This document shows, one piece after another, positions 1 to 12,317 of a stretch of DNA of 64,000 bases (position 1 is its first letter; each line of letters opens with the position of its first letter). Under the pieces are notes generated by a model. That model searched no databases. It saw nothing but the letters and a program-made list of their open reading frames with translations, and had not been told where the DNA came from. The DNA comes from Poecilobothrus nobilitatus (lineage: Eukaryota > Arthropoda > Insecta > Diptera > Dolichopodidae): assembly GCA_947095535.1 (NCBI GenBank), contig OX352774.1, positions 115,509,996 through 115,573,995 on the forward strand, read 5' to 3'. The position numbers were made by a program, and so were the translations under genes.

Positions 1-1924
1 AAAAAAAAGGAAAAATTAGTGTATGGATATAAAATCATCACTTTTTAGCAAGTTTCTTTTAATTTTTTTTTTGACTGAGTAAAAACTTCTTTAAAAATTT
101 ATTAAAATATAAAATAGAGTTCAAAGAAATGTAAAAAGAAATTAAAATATAAAAACAAAAATGTTTTTCTGTTGTTGTTTTGTGCCTCTTACATATGTTA
201 GGATATTACACTTATTGGAAAAGTTTCCAAAAAAAAAAGAAAAAACTGCTTTAAAAGTATTATATTTTTTTTGCATTTCAGAAGAAGTTCCCAGGATCTT
301 ATGTTAAAAATATACCCATCATTAATAAATGTTATCCTTTGATGTGACGACCATAAAAAAATACAATAAAATACACTTAAACACAACATCATCTGCATCT
401 TATTGAAATGTATGAAAGGAAACCAGTGAATATGGGGGATAATCGTGAGAAAGTTTATTGGCCTTACACATATTTCTTGTTGCTGCTAATACTATGGTGA
501 TCAAGTGAAGCAGTAGAAAAACAGCACAGCGCGATTTAAAATTTGTATTTTTAATACTCATTTTTCGGTTTGGTTAAAAAAAAAGTTAATTTTTTGAACA
601 AAGAAAAATAAAAGTTTTTCAAAGGATTTTAAGAAAGGATATACTATTTGTAAATTTTATTTTATTTTTTTTTTTTCTTTCGACTTTTTTAATATGTTGG
701 AAAATTAAAAAAACAATATTTTTTAATTTTTTCTCTTTTTCCTTTCGTATTTCATTACACTTTATTTCTTCACCAAAACAACAAAAAGCAAACCTACTTG
801 TTTTATACTTCTTCGTCTCGATCCCAAAGCGTCCAATCTTTCAAACCAGAAAAAAAAATGTTATTCTGTTCCTGACCACTTTCTCTCTCTATCTCTGTCT
901 ACATTTCTTCTCATTCTAAGATTTTTTTTTCTATTATTTTGTAAAGAAGCCATCAAAAGTTAAAGGGCGGGTGAACTACATAATGGAAAGACATTGAACA
1001 ATTTATATAAAGATTGCGTGCTAACCACTTAAAAAATGTTTTTTTCTTTTATATGGAAAAAAAATTAAGACGGGGAAAACAAAAATTCGTTAAGTACTCA
1101 AATTAAGCAGGAAAATAAAATGTTTTAACATACTTACCTCAGAATCGTTTCTTTCCCAAAAAAAAAAACAAACCAAATTTAAATTGTGTTAGCAATTGAA
1201 CTTTCTTTCGTTTTGATTTAAATTTAACAAAATTTAACTGATTTCTAAATTTCATTTCAACTTCCATATATAAAAAAATCAAAGTAAGAATGTAATAAAA
1301 AATTTCTTGAAACAAATAAAAAATAATCACAAAATATTAAGGAATTTTTATATTTGCTAAACTTTTTAAAATTTTTGTCTGTTGATTAATTTATGGAAGA
1401 AATAATCAAATTAGGCGACTTTTATAGTAGGTGTTTTATATGCAATTCAAGTTAACACTGCTTGTACAGAACCATCCGTTAAAAATGTCTCTTTAATATA
1501 ACTCAGTGTAATCAGATATTACTTAAAAATTGATAGAAAATTACGTGAAAATTTTTCGGCATCAGTTGGCTGCATGAATTGAAATAATCTTTAGGCTGTA
1601 GCTCTGTAGTGTAATGTTCTCTGCAGCCTTAAACCTAAGGTCTACCATCTTAAATCTATAGTAGGTAACTCTTTCTTCTAAGGATTTGATTTAAAGAAAG
1701 AAAACTAGTGGCACTAGAGAATTAGAGCGGCAGAATTATTTAATTATTTATAGCAAATGATTTCTAGAGAAATACAATTTTTGATGACCTTAACTCAATT
1801 TTTATAGATTTTTTTATGAAAAGTCTCTAAAAATCTTGAACCCCTCATATCTCGAAAAGAGTCCAGAATAGACCCCCCCCCCCCTCTCATATAATTTTTT
1901 GTTCGTTGTGATGCTCCCCATCAC
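1..1924. other. AT-rich gene-free stretch at window start
   Basis: I see no gene here. The segment is low-complexity A/T DNA with homopolymer runs. A 12-base poly-C run at 1873-1884 stands out against the composition. A pyrimidine-rich, slightly more complex patch lies near 810-930. A 30-codon frame at 408-500 is discussed as a finding but is too short and isolated to call a gene. Confidence 0.6.
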
Positions 1925-2095
1925 CTCTTGCTCTATTTTTTTGCAAGGAAAGGTGGGAATTATCGAAAGACACTGTAGAGAAGTCGAACAAGCACAAGGT
2001 TTCTATGAGTGCGTATCAAACAATGGGTTATATGATCTTTAATACTCATGTACTATCTGGTCAAGGGAAGTTAAGTTTGAGTAGTTAAAATTGAT
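1925..2095 (-). repeat. R2 dispersed short repeat, copy 1
   Basis: This is a copy of a short interspersed family that I call R2. Written on the plus strand it begins with a T-run and a G-rich patch (AGGAAAGGTGGGAAT), continues with CGAAAGACACTGTAGAGAA, and ends near a motif shared with the copy at 52.6 kb (ACTCATGTACTATCTGGT). The same order of motifs is seen at 46.4 kb (AGACACCGCAAGAATT). Orientation is set so that the A-rich end is 3', which places this copy on the minus strand. It is moderately decayed and has no coding potential. The T-run end suggests a reverse-transcribed element, but the class is an inference. Confidence 0.5.
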
Positions 2096-5000
2096 TTCAA
2101 ATAAAATCGACTGGCAAATTTGTTACTGTTGAGCTTGAATCTTTGGATCGTGTATATGCAATCCTCAACTATAATTACAATATTATATATATTAAACATG
2201 TATATCTATTATAAATTTATTTTAGAAAAGTTATACTAACTGCCATAAAATAGGTTCTAGAATGATTATTTAGGCATAAGAATTATATGATACAAAAATG
2301 ATTGTAATACGCAGTACCACATTAGGATTGGGTTACCACAACTTAAAACATAAATTTAAATTTAATTTTATTCAAAAATTGTTAAATTATTTAAATATTT
2401 TTAATAAAAATTCTACTTCTATAATTTTAACGCAATTTCTGTTTTGATTTAAATTTTTTCTTATTCTCGTTTTTTTTTTATTTTTATCCAATTTTTTGCC
2501 ATAATCCATATTAATAAAACAAAACGGAATAAGTGAAAATTTAGATTTATTGTAAAATTTTTATTTTTGTTTTAGGGGTATTTCATTTTTCTTTCCTTCT
2601 TCTTTTCTTTTTTTGAATTAACGTGTGAATATCCCTTAAAATTACTATTAGGTTCAAATAAAAGAAAAGAAAAAATTAAATTAATTTCTAGAAAAATACA
2701 TCAAATCCATAAAGATTTGTACCTCATGCTGAGGCAAAAGTTTACCAAAAATGATAGAAAATGTCGGAACATACCAAGAAGAAAGGAGGGAGGATAAAAC
2801 ATGAAATAAATGCTTTTTTTTCTTTGTTGAATTTATGACCAGGACAAATGATTTTCAACACGAAAACCTTATTTTTTATTTGATTTGTTTGGTCTATATT
2901 ATTTTTTGTTATATTTTTTCACTGATTCCATATAGTAGTTCTTAAAAACGGTTTTCTTTCTTCATGTTATTTCATTTACCATTCAGCCAGGCAAACTTTA
3001 TTTAATATTGCAACACTAATAGAAGAAAGTTATTGAGGTGGGGAACTAACTGTGTGATATTCTTAATTTTTCATTTTCAAAAAATTGGAAAAAAAACAAT
3101 TTACAGAATTTTGTTTTTATTTGTACAACTCGTTAGTGGACAATGCATTATATAACAAATTGTCTAAAATTTTAAATTTTCCAAGTTTATTTTAAGAAAA
3201 GTAAAGCTGTTTCTTAATTCTTTCTTTTTATTAAAGTAAGAATTTCTTTCTTTTTCTAAAATGGCGTCAAGTGCATTTGTTTTAGTTCATCTTTAGTCGT
3301 TGCCGTTTACAATTAAAGTAATCTTTGCTATGACAGATCCTACTACTTGAACTATTTTTAGTGATCTATAAATTTTTGGTTAATGAGATAAATGTGAATA
3401 TTACTTCGAACTAATATTATATATCCTAATAATGAATTTCTACTGAAATTTGTAGTTTCTAATGTTATAAACTTTGTCTTTCACTTTTACTAAAGTAATT
3501 TTTACTGACGCTATCAATTCTATTTTTGTAAAGTATTCGAACCAAAATTTTTTTAGTGTTACAAATTTCAATTTTAAACAAAACAAAAAAAAATATGATA
3601 TGGCATTCACAGTACTCTAAATAATTGTGTAAAATGAAATTTAAATATTTTGAAACCATTGTACTATTCAAACCATTTAACCATTTCACTACTTTTTTAA
3701 CCATCAGTTTCTTTCATTTGTCAGGGTCCACAGTTTGTTATTTAATATTCATGCTGTTCCGAAAATTTTGAATTTTATCTTTCAACACATCTAAAAGTTG
3801 CTTAGTATTTTTTTGATGCTTCGGGAAGTTCTAATTCCGTTTAAAAATAGTTGATGATAACTTAAAATAAAGATGAAGGTTTTAATTTTGAATCCACTGC
3901 TGATTTGTAGAAATAAATCTTCATATGTTTTAAAGTCTCGCTAAAATTTATAACTCAAATATCACTTACCAATAATTATATTTTAAAATAATTTCAAAAA
4001 TTCATAACTTTACGAACTTTAACTCGATCCTTGAACTAGATTCTTACACTTTTAAAATGTATCCTTACTAACTAAATCATAGTTTTACATTTTTTTTTCT
4101 TTTTTTTCCCCCCAAACAACTTTTAAATTTTTTTGGGAATTTTCCGTTATTTCATGGAAATTTTAAAGTTTTAATTATTATTGAAAATACAAAATAATAA
4201 AAAAAAAAGCAGGAAAAAAATATTTTTATTTCATTTTGTTTTTTTTTCACATATTCATAATCCAGTACAATACCGTTATTTTAAAACCATAAAATATTTA
4301 AGTTATTTTATAAAAAAAAATAATTATTGTAGTAATCATCATCTGTTAAATAGTAAAAACATTAAAAAAAAATTGCATATAATCGACCACCTGCATCTCA
4401 AAACCCAATTAATTTTAACGATTATAAATTCATTTTTTTAACCCAAGTAATTAAAACTGACAAATAATTGAACTGGTTCTGGTTACAAAAATACAAAATA
4501 TGATAATAATTTATCATAATTTACCATTTTTTTCCTTAAATTTTAACTAGACGTAGATTGTAATTGATACCGTTATTTATTTAAAAATAAAAATTTTATA
4601 ATAATTTAAGTTAAAAGGAGAAATTATACTTTACCTTGACTTATTTAATAAAGTGAAAAATTTTACTTTAGTATTTATTAAAATACATGTATAAAGTCGA
4701 GAATATTGAAAAGTTGATTGCTGTCAGTTTATTTTTTAAAGAATCGAAATAAACCAACCATAATTAACTTTGTAAAATTGGTTTTACTGGAGGTTGGTAA
4801 AAGTTATCTTTTGAAAATTTTCAGGATTTTTCAGGTTTAAACTGTAATCTATTCTTTCAAACAAAATATTAAGATATTACTAGCATCATTTGTTTATGAT
4901 TAATCAATATAGTAAGATTGGTTCTAAGGTTCAAATTAAAATTAAGTAGAATTCAACACAATCATTTATCAATTGTACTTTGAGTACAACACAACGAGTA

Positions 5001-6565
5001 CAACAAAAAAAGTTTTAAAATGGTTTATTGGACCATAACTAAGGATTTTTAAAGGTGTACAATTCGTAAATTTCAATAGAATGCCTACCAAAAATTCCTG
5101 TTTATATCCTTCTAAATTGATGTTCTGTTACCATTTTTTGGTAAAGAAAAATTTACGTAAATTAACAGTTACTTTTTACTTATTCTAACCTTAAATAAAT
5201 TCTAACCTTTAAAAAATGTGAACAAGTATCAGGAAGAAATAAATAACATATTCAGAAATAACAAAATGAAAAGCTTTGAGAATTTTGAAAACTCTTTTTA
5301 ATACGGCATCTTCTAAACAGACAGACGCACATAATGAAAATACTAAGAACATTTTCTTTAACATTCTTTTTGTATATATGTCGTAAAAAAAAAAAAAACT
5401 AATTATTTTGACCCCTTTACTGTTAATTTTAAATTAAATTTTATATATTTCTCAATATCCTGTATAAAATATTAATATAAGTAATATTTGACTATAGTAA
5501 TAATATTTAATATACGTTCCAGTAATCATACGATTAAATTACATAACCTGACTTATTATAAACAGAAGGCAAATTACATTATTTAATTTTTTTATTATCA
5601 AAAATATTTGACATACAAAGGATAATCCTTATCAAATAATAAATCAAGAATCATCAATCAGGATATACGGATTGATGAATATATAACCTACATATTATAT
5701 ACACCTATTATAGGTACACATTAAAAGAATTCTCATATTTATCATTAGATCTTATTAATGAATGCTTTAAAATCCATCACATATAAGTTAATTATTGCAA
5801 ATGTGTAATATAAGAAATTAACAGTTAATTATTATTTTTTGTATTAACAGTTTTTCCATGCACCCGTTCACATTCTTCGAGTTTTTTTTTTTGTTGTAAT
5901 GGGGTCATAGAATCCCTTTCATATTTGTAATTCAATTCGTGTAGTTAGACCCATCAATTAGCACATTTTTAAATTTTTAAATTTTGCAACACAATAATAG
6001 AATTAAAATACAGTTATGTAATTATTATGTGGTTTAGTTTGGTTTTGGTGCAATTTTTAATTAAAAACTAAAAAAGAAAAAAAAAAGGAAAATAAAACCT
6101 GGCATGAAACACGAATGCAATGTAAGAAATATTTTGAGGCGGGACACGTTACAATTGAAAAAAAGAAATAAATACCTAACCAAAAATTGTGTAAATATGA
6201 AATTTTCATAAAATTTCGTGATCATTTAAAAACTAAACATTTTTTTAAAGGAATATCAATTATTTTTTGTTCTTTTTTTGTTTTTTGATTATTCTCTAAT
6301 TTACAGTTTATTAAAATAAAATATGAATTGGTTTATTATTAAATTGAACAGATCATTAATATATGCAATGTGTGTGGTTCAAAATAATAAGAATGTATTA
6401 ATGCAAATTTAATTAGCACTGTTAAATTTTTTTTTCTTGTGTTGAGGACCCTATTATCAATGATTTTCAGTTTTAAAAACGAATATTTAATTATCTTTAA
6501 CTTTTTTTTTTTTGTAAATTCTGCAATTTGAATAAACAAATGCAAATAATATTTTTTTTTTTTTA
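2096..6565. other. AT-rich gene-free stretch
   Basis: There is no supportable gene, RNA or recognisable transposon in this 4.5 kb. The longest frames are A/T-driven (Lys, Asn, Phe, Ile and Leu rich) and lack domain-like composition. Poly-A and poly-T runs are frequent. Occasional short segments, for example around 5280-5340, have somewhat higher complexity but match nothing else that I could align in the window. Confidence 0.6.
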
Positions 6566-6889
6566 CAGAACATTTTTTTGTACCACCTCCTGTTTAAAAG
6601 CTATTAGGGTTCAAAAATTATGCTATTTTTAAACACCTGTAACTTAGGCACCTGTACAAATTTTTCTCCGACAAAACATAAAAATTAAAGCTTTAATAAT
6701 ATATTTTTATGCGTGTTAACGGTTTTTCTTACTTGTACAGGGTTCAGGACTTACAGCTCCTCAAAATTTCAAAAATGTCCTATTTTCACAATTTTTCTTA
6801 TTAGGCATATGAAATTTTAAAATTTTGGTGCAAGTCAACAGTTTGCATTAACTTTTGGAAATGTGCCCTTTTAAAAACCGTTGGTTTAA
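6566..6889 (+). repeat. F1 element, 5'-truncated copy
   Basis: This is the 3' part of family F1. It starts abruptly inside the internal monomer at the block that reads TTTTGTACCACCTCCTGTTT. It then runs through the conserved ACACCTGTAACTTAGGCACC block and ends with the family tail: TTTTGGAAATGTGC at 6853-6866, then TTTAAAAACCGTTGGTTTA. The head, hairpin and GTCC run are missing. The same order of motifs recurs at 24.2-26.0, 28.1-29.4 and 62.5-63.2 kb, so identity as a dispersed repeat is secure. The transposon class (Helitron-like, non-autonomous) is an inference. Confidence 0.8.
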
Positions 6890-9111
6890 TAGTTAAAAAT
6901 GTAAGTATGTTTTTAGTTTGCAATTTCATTTTATAAAAACTTTTTCACTTAGTTAGATACCGTTAAACAATGGTACTACATTTTGAATCTTAGGATCTTT
7001 TAATTCTTGTTTTATAACACACAAACAAACAATAAAACTTTTTTAAATTTTATATGTAAATTTTTTGTTATTACAATCCTTGTTAACAAATTTGAAGAAT
7101 AAATATAGATATGTACTCTGTTGGCAAATTTTCGAAACAAAAGCAAAAACGGTAAAACTAAAAATATAGCAAAGACACAAACTCTAAAATATCCTTATTT
7201 TTTTTTGATTGTTAGTATAGTAAAGGATATTATTTTAAAATTGTGAATTTACTAAAGTGGTAGAAAAGGATCAAAACCAATTTTTATAATGCAAAATGCA
7301 TAATTGTCCCTTTTATAAGAATATTGTTTTAAATATAGATAATAACTGAAAAAAGGATATTTTTAGACAATTTCTGAAAAAACTTTAGAAGTAGCTGGTT
7401 TATAAAATAAATTTTGAATTTAAAGATATATGTTCAACCACTTATGATTTACGATTAACGATTTTTTATGTACTCATTAACCAAAAGACTTAGTAAAACT
7501 TATTCCAAAACCTCCGTAGAAGTTTCTTTATAAAATTTTACAATTTTGAACATCCTATGAACTTTTAATTTCATTTATTTTAAGAAAAAGTAGTAATTAT
7601 ATAATGTACAATTTGTTAACTTAATGCTTACCAACTTTTCCCATTCCTACCAATTGTTTTATTATTTATTTTATCATTTATTATTTATTTAATTTAAACT
7701 CCACCTACAATGAGTCCTTAAAACTAACTAAACACTTAAGTAAATGTTATTGGAAATAAATGATCAAAATGTTTAATTTTCTGAGAAAATAATATTTAGG
7801 GGAAGTACCGTTTTACTATTTGCTTTATAAGAATGTCTTACAACAATTTGTTAGGATAGAAATGTTTATGTTCATTCCGATTTTTTATTTTTAAATGTCC
7901 TTAAGGAAGAAAATTTAACAAGAAAATTACAGTACATCTTTATACCGGAACTGTTTAAAAACTGTTAAGTTGTAAATAGACTAATCCAAATAATAGCCAT
8001 TATTTTTATGTTCAAAATTATTTACCTATTATAATTTTCCAAAAAAAAATTGATTTTGCAATTTCAAAAAAAAAGTATTGATTCAATCAAATTTAAAGTT
8101 CATAGGTTTATTTTTCTAGAGGAAATTGGGAAAAAGAAAAGTACTAGCCCTTAAGGTAATTTTTAAATGAAAAAAAAAATTATATGGCATTAAAATGATT
8201 ATAATTTTTTCGATAACAAAAAAAAATAATAATAAAGAACGATCATAAAGAAATTAAATTTTTATAAAATCTCATGTTTTTCGTAAAAAAAGAAACTACA
8301 AAAATAGTAAACAATTTAAAATTACCGTTTTTTAAAATTAACAGGACAGGATCATCAAAAATTTGTTATCTCCATAATATTATTTTATTTTTTTTTTTGT
8401 TTTTAATCTTAAATTTGTTTCCAAAGCTTTGAGTCAAAAAATCCTACTATTTATACATCACATTTTCAAAATTAGCATTACAGCTATTTTTCGAAATTTG
8501 TTATAGTATAATTTTCCGTTTTAAAATCGACTTCCTATATTCTTATGTATTTAGTATGAGCTAGTCATAATTCTTATAATATTTTCATAAACTCAAAAAA
8601 AATTGAATAAAGAAAAGAATTGCACAATGAAAAGCCATAAAAATTTCGAGAAAATTACTTATACTGTTTTGGGCATTACAGCTCCTCTAAATAAGAAAAA
8701 CCGCGCATTGAAAGAGTTACTCTATTCTTCTTGATATTTTTCTGAAAAAACTAAGCAATAGTAATAACCGTTTGCAACTCAACATTTAAATTTATGTTTT
8801 GCAATAACGTTGTGCAACTCTAATTTGAAAGTAAAGATAAGTTACGCCAGAAACAAAACTTTGTACTTCTCTCTGTTTGGGATCTTTCTGAGAACAAAAA
8901 ACTTAAGTTTACTAATTTTAGGCATCTAGAACCTACATACCTTAGAAAAATTTTCAAAAATATGCAAAACTTAAAGCTTAAATATTATATTTTAACATAA
9001 TTTACAGGTTTGTCATGTAAGTTGTGCTTAAAATCGAAAAAAGTCTCTTTTAATTTTTAGCAATTTTCATTACAGAAACCAAAAAAAAATGTTTAGTTTA
9101 ATAATAATATA
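6890..9111. other. AT-rich gene-free stretch
   Basis: I see no gene. A few phrases near 8670-8700 and 8920-9020 (CATTACAGCTCCTCTAAAT and similar) resemble F1 monomer blocks and could be an old decayed copy, but the match is too weak to annotate. Confidence 0.5.
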
Positions 9112-9114
9112 TTG

Positions 9115-9297
9115 GAGCCTCGGTGGCCTATTAGGTAAGAGCGTATAAAATACGCTGTAAACACCGAGGGAGTGTGGGTTCGAATCCCACACACGTCGGC
9201 AGAGTAATTACTCCTTACGACATGTACAGCTACACCTGAAAAGGAAAGACTGTATAATTTATGTGGCAGAGAAATACACAAAAAAATAAAAATATTA
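9115..9297 (+). repeat. tRNA-headed SINE, copy S1
   Basis: This looks like a short retroposon with an internal RNA polymerase III promoter. An A-box-like TGGCCTATTAGG lies at 9124-9135 and a perfect B box GGTTCGAATCC at 9177-9187, inside a T-arm that pairs well (TGTGG/CCACA). An anticodon-like hairpin AGCGT...ACGCT is present, followed by a long variable region as in class II tRNAs. The tRNA-like head is followed by a non-tRNA body of about 80 bp and an A-rich 3' end at about 9281-9297. A second copy, including the same body (TTACTCCTTACGACATGTA here), lies inverted at 34.1 kb. That makes this a SINE rather than a lone tRNA gene. The acceptor stem does not pair, so a functional tRNA is unlikely. 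Confidence 0.8.
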
Positions 9298-10289
9298 TAC
9301 CGCCTTGTTTTGTTTTATTACGGTGGATCAAGTCAATTTGTTGTTGTTTCAAGAAAGATTATGTAGTGTCATAACTAATAAAATTATGTGGTTTTCTCTT
9401 AGTAGAAAATCCAACGAGATTTTTTTAGTTACCAGTTTAAATTACATCCGCAGAGGCAGTTAAAGAAGATATTTAAAAACAAAAGATATCATCAGAGCAG
9501 AATTTACGTGCCCTTTAAAATAGCAAAATCATCTTCAAATAGAGAGCAAGCAAGGACAATAAAAAAGAAGAAATTTTGTTTTCTTATGATGGGAAATTGT
9601 CTGGAACTATGAAGTAATCGGATTTATGTCACCATAAATAACCATAATTATCTAGTTTCTCCAATAGCTATTCTAACGCACTACCTACAAAACAAGAGGG
9701 TTGAGTCTAATGGAATAAATTGAGTATTAGAAGACGTATAATATAGCTCCAATTGAGAAATCATTGGGTTAATCTATCAAATTGAATAATGTTATATAAA
9801 TATAATCGAATTTTATTTCTTAATTTTAACTTTATTTTGTTAAATCTAATCTCTACAAATAAATTTTCGTTTTTGATATCAAATAAATTTTTTCTTGTAT
9901 AAGTCATTTATTTTAACTAGAAATAGTTAAGTAATTTTAAACCATCGTAAAATTTGCTAAATCTATTGAAAAAAAAAATATTCAAAAATAATAAAAATAA
10001 TAACTATAAAAAAAAACAACCATTAAATTTAACTATAATATAAATAATTTTGTTAACAAGGTTATTAAAAATCGCAAATATACCGTAAGTTTTTCGTAAC
10101 TTAACTCATCTTTAAGGTATTTTTTTTGTTTTCTTTTTTTCTTGTTCTTTTTGATTTTATTTTTTTAAAACTATAAATTATTATGCATGTAGTTATTATT
10201 TTAGTAGGGCAATCATTTTATTTAAAATAAAAGAATAGGAAAATAAAAGAGGAAAAACAGCAAGAATATTAATTTAAAAGGTCAGAGTT
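9298..10289. other. AT-rich gene-free stretch
   Basis: There is no gene or confident repeat. A patch of slightly higher complexity at about 9480-9730 has no open frame of note on either strand. Confidence 0.55.
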
Positions 10290-10500
10290 TTTTCTTTTTT
10301 TTGCGTGATTGTTGGTAGGAATCAACGAAAGAACTCTAGAACAGTGGAAAGAACATTACTCCTCTCTAAGTATGTGAAACTTTAACTCACTAGCTAACTA
10401 TTTTTTGACCATACATTGGATTTCATAACCTTCAGTTCTAGAGTTGTGCTTGAAGAAGAGTAATTAAATTTAGGGAATATAAATTGATTTCAAATTGGCA
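10290..10500 (-). repeat. R2 dispersed short repeat, decayed copy
   Basis: This is a diverged R2 copy. On the plus strand it starts with a T-run and TGCGTGATTGTTGGTAGGAA, followed by AACGAAAGAACTCTAGAA, in the same order as the copies at 1.9 and 46.4 kb. The phrases TGTGAAACTTTAACTCACTA and TTTTTTGACCATAC parallel the copy at 52.6 kb. It is non-coding. Assignment rests on motif order rather than high identity. Confidence 0.4.
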
Positions 10501-10564
10501 AAAGTATTGTGAACGAAGTTTTTAATGTACACCTTGAATGTTTAAAGGTTTTATGTGTAATGAT

Positions 10565-10720
10565 TACCAATTTTAGGGAATACATATAGTGGCAGATGCT
10601 TTCACATTCACTATGTTCGTATAACAAAGGATTTTTCGTAGACGGAATTATGCCATCCTGGAATTTAAACTACACAGGGAAGAGCGTCAGAAGCTCAATG
10701 GCGGTATAAGACTTTTAATC
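10565..10720 (-). repeat. R3 dispersed short repeat, copy 1
   Basis: The block from TTTTAGGGAATACATATAGT through GGCAGATGCTTTCACAT closely parallels 15.40 kb (TTTTAGGGAACACATGGAGT then GGCATATGCTTCCATAT), and both continue into a C/G-containing segment. I treat both as members of one non-coding family, R3. The strand is set opposite to the copy at 22.15 kb. Confidence 0.5.
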
Positions 10721-11626
10721 TCATTAGAACAAGTACGCACTACTATAAAATGGGATAAATTTTACTGTTAGGCAATGGAGGTCAAGTGACAGATTGAAGA
10801 TTTGGGTTGACATTGACATCATTTATCAATTTTTCACATTAATATAATTTTTGCACCTTTATTAAGAAATATTAATACCGTTTTGGTATAGTTGCCCTCC
10901 CAAATATGGTTAACCAAATTATTCTCAAAAAATATTAATGGTAGGAGAGTTATTTTACTAGAATCAAGTTAAGAGTTAAGTAGAGCTAAGCTCGTGTTTT
11001 AGTATAAATGATTTTTTCCAATGATAATAATCCTCTAGAACAGATACTTTTACAATCTTTATACAACAATGGTCTCATAAATCATTTTAGAAAGATATGA
11101 TCATATATTGATTGGTCCCGAATTGAAGTAGCTGTTCATCAATTTTTATTATAATTACATATATGACATTTTAATACTTAAAAATATATTCTAATATGAT
11201 TGAAAGCACGAATCCTACATTTACTAATATTTCAAAACAAAAACAACAGCAGAAATTTTAATTGTCAGAGAAAGTTACATAAAAGTTTATGATAGATTGC
11301 CCAAAATAATTGGTATTATTATTGTAAATCTCATATTAAGGTACATACTTCCTCTTCCTTGATGAACCACCACATAACTAAAAAACTACGAAAACTACAA
11401 CTTAAAAAAAAAACAAAAGATTAAAAGAACAGAAAAATCATAAAATTATCATATAAACATTTTTTTTTCTTTGATTTGTTACTAATTTGTAGTTAGTAAT
11501 GGTCATTTTATTATTGGAAAATACCTTTAATTTTAACTTCAAAATAGGTAAAAATAAAATTTATTTCCTAATAAATTATGATTTTTCCAATAAATATTTT
11601 GTATACAATATTTAAATACAAATTAT

Positions 11627-11665
<39 letters not shown>

Positions 11666-12317
11666 CATAATATACGTCCTTTTAACATAAATCATCATTT
11701 GTTCATATGATGATAATAATAATGCATATAACTTTCAAATTTGTTAAGCTTAATAATTTAGCAACACATAAAATCCAAAAAAAAAATAAAATAAAAACAA
11801 TTTGAGCAACATTCACTGCATAGCAATATTGTTGCTAAATAAAAATCCGATATACCTAGTGACTTTTTTTTTCATTTTCATTCTGCAATGAAGAAAATTT
11901 TTTATATAGTTTTTAGGGTGTACTTTCGAATAATGAAATCGAAAAATTAAATGTGAACAATATTTAGAGTATGGTAACTTAACATAAAGGTAAGGGATAC
12001 AGTATTAAAGGAAAGATATGAAACATTTTAATAATTACTAGTCAATATATTATTTAATTATATATGTATGTATTCTAATAACAGTACATGCTTATACATT
12101 TATTGTTAGCAACACAGAAATTAAATATAATATTGTAGCTTCAATTTCAAAAATTTTTCTATTCTTAATTATACTTTCGTTTAAATCTCAATTTAGATGC
12201 ATCGCCCCTTTTAAAAATAAATGTAAAAGTTTTACGTTTATAACAATACGTTTGTTGTTATTGTAATTATTTACGAAAAAAAAAGATCTTCAGTAAAATT
12301 TAAAGAGATAAAAGGTA
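10721..12317. other. AT-rich gene-free stretch with (AT)n
   Basis: I see no gene. A perfect (AT)n microsatellite of about 29 bases lies at 11631-11659. The rest is A/T-rich unique-looking DNA. Confidence 0.6.
11631..11659. repeat. (AT)n microsatellite
   Basis: This is an uninterrupted alternating AT tract of about 29 bases, flanked by TAATAATA on the left and AATTTTCC on the right. It is a simple sequence repeat with no further function visible. Confidence 0.95.

Noticed and set aside
8670..9030. An additional decayed F1 copy
   Set aside because: Only isolated phrases resemble F1 blocks, and the order of blocks could not be established.
9115..9200. A functional tRNA gene (class II-like with B box)
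   Set aside because: The acceptor stem does not pair and an alternative 8-bp stem is present. A second copy with the same non-tRNA body at 34.1 kb shows that it is a SINE head.
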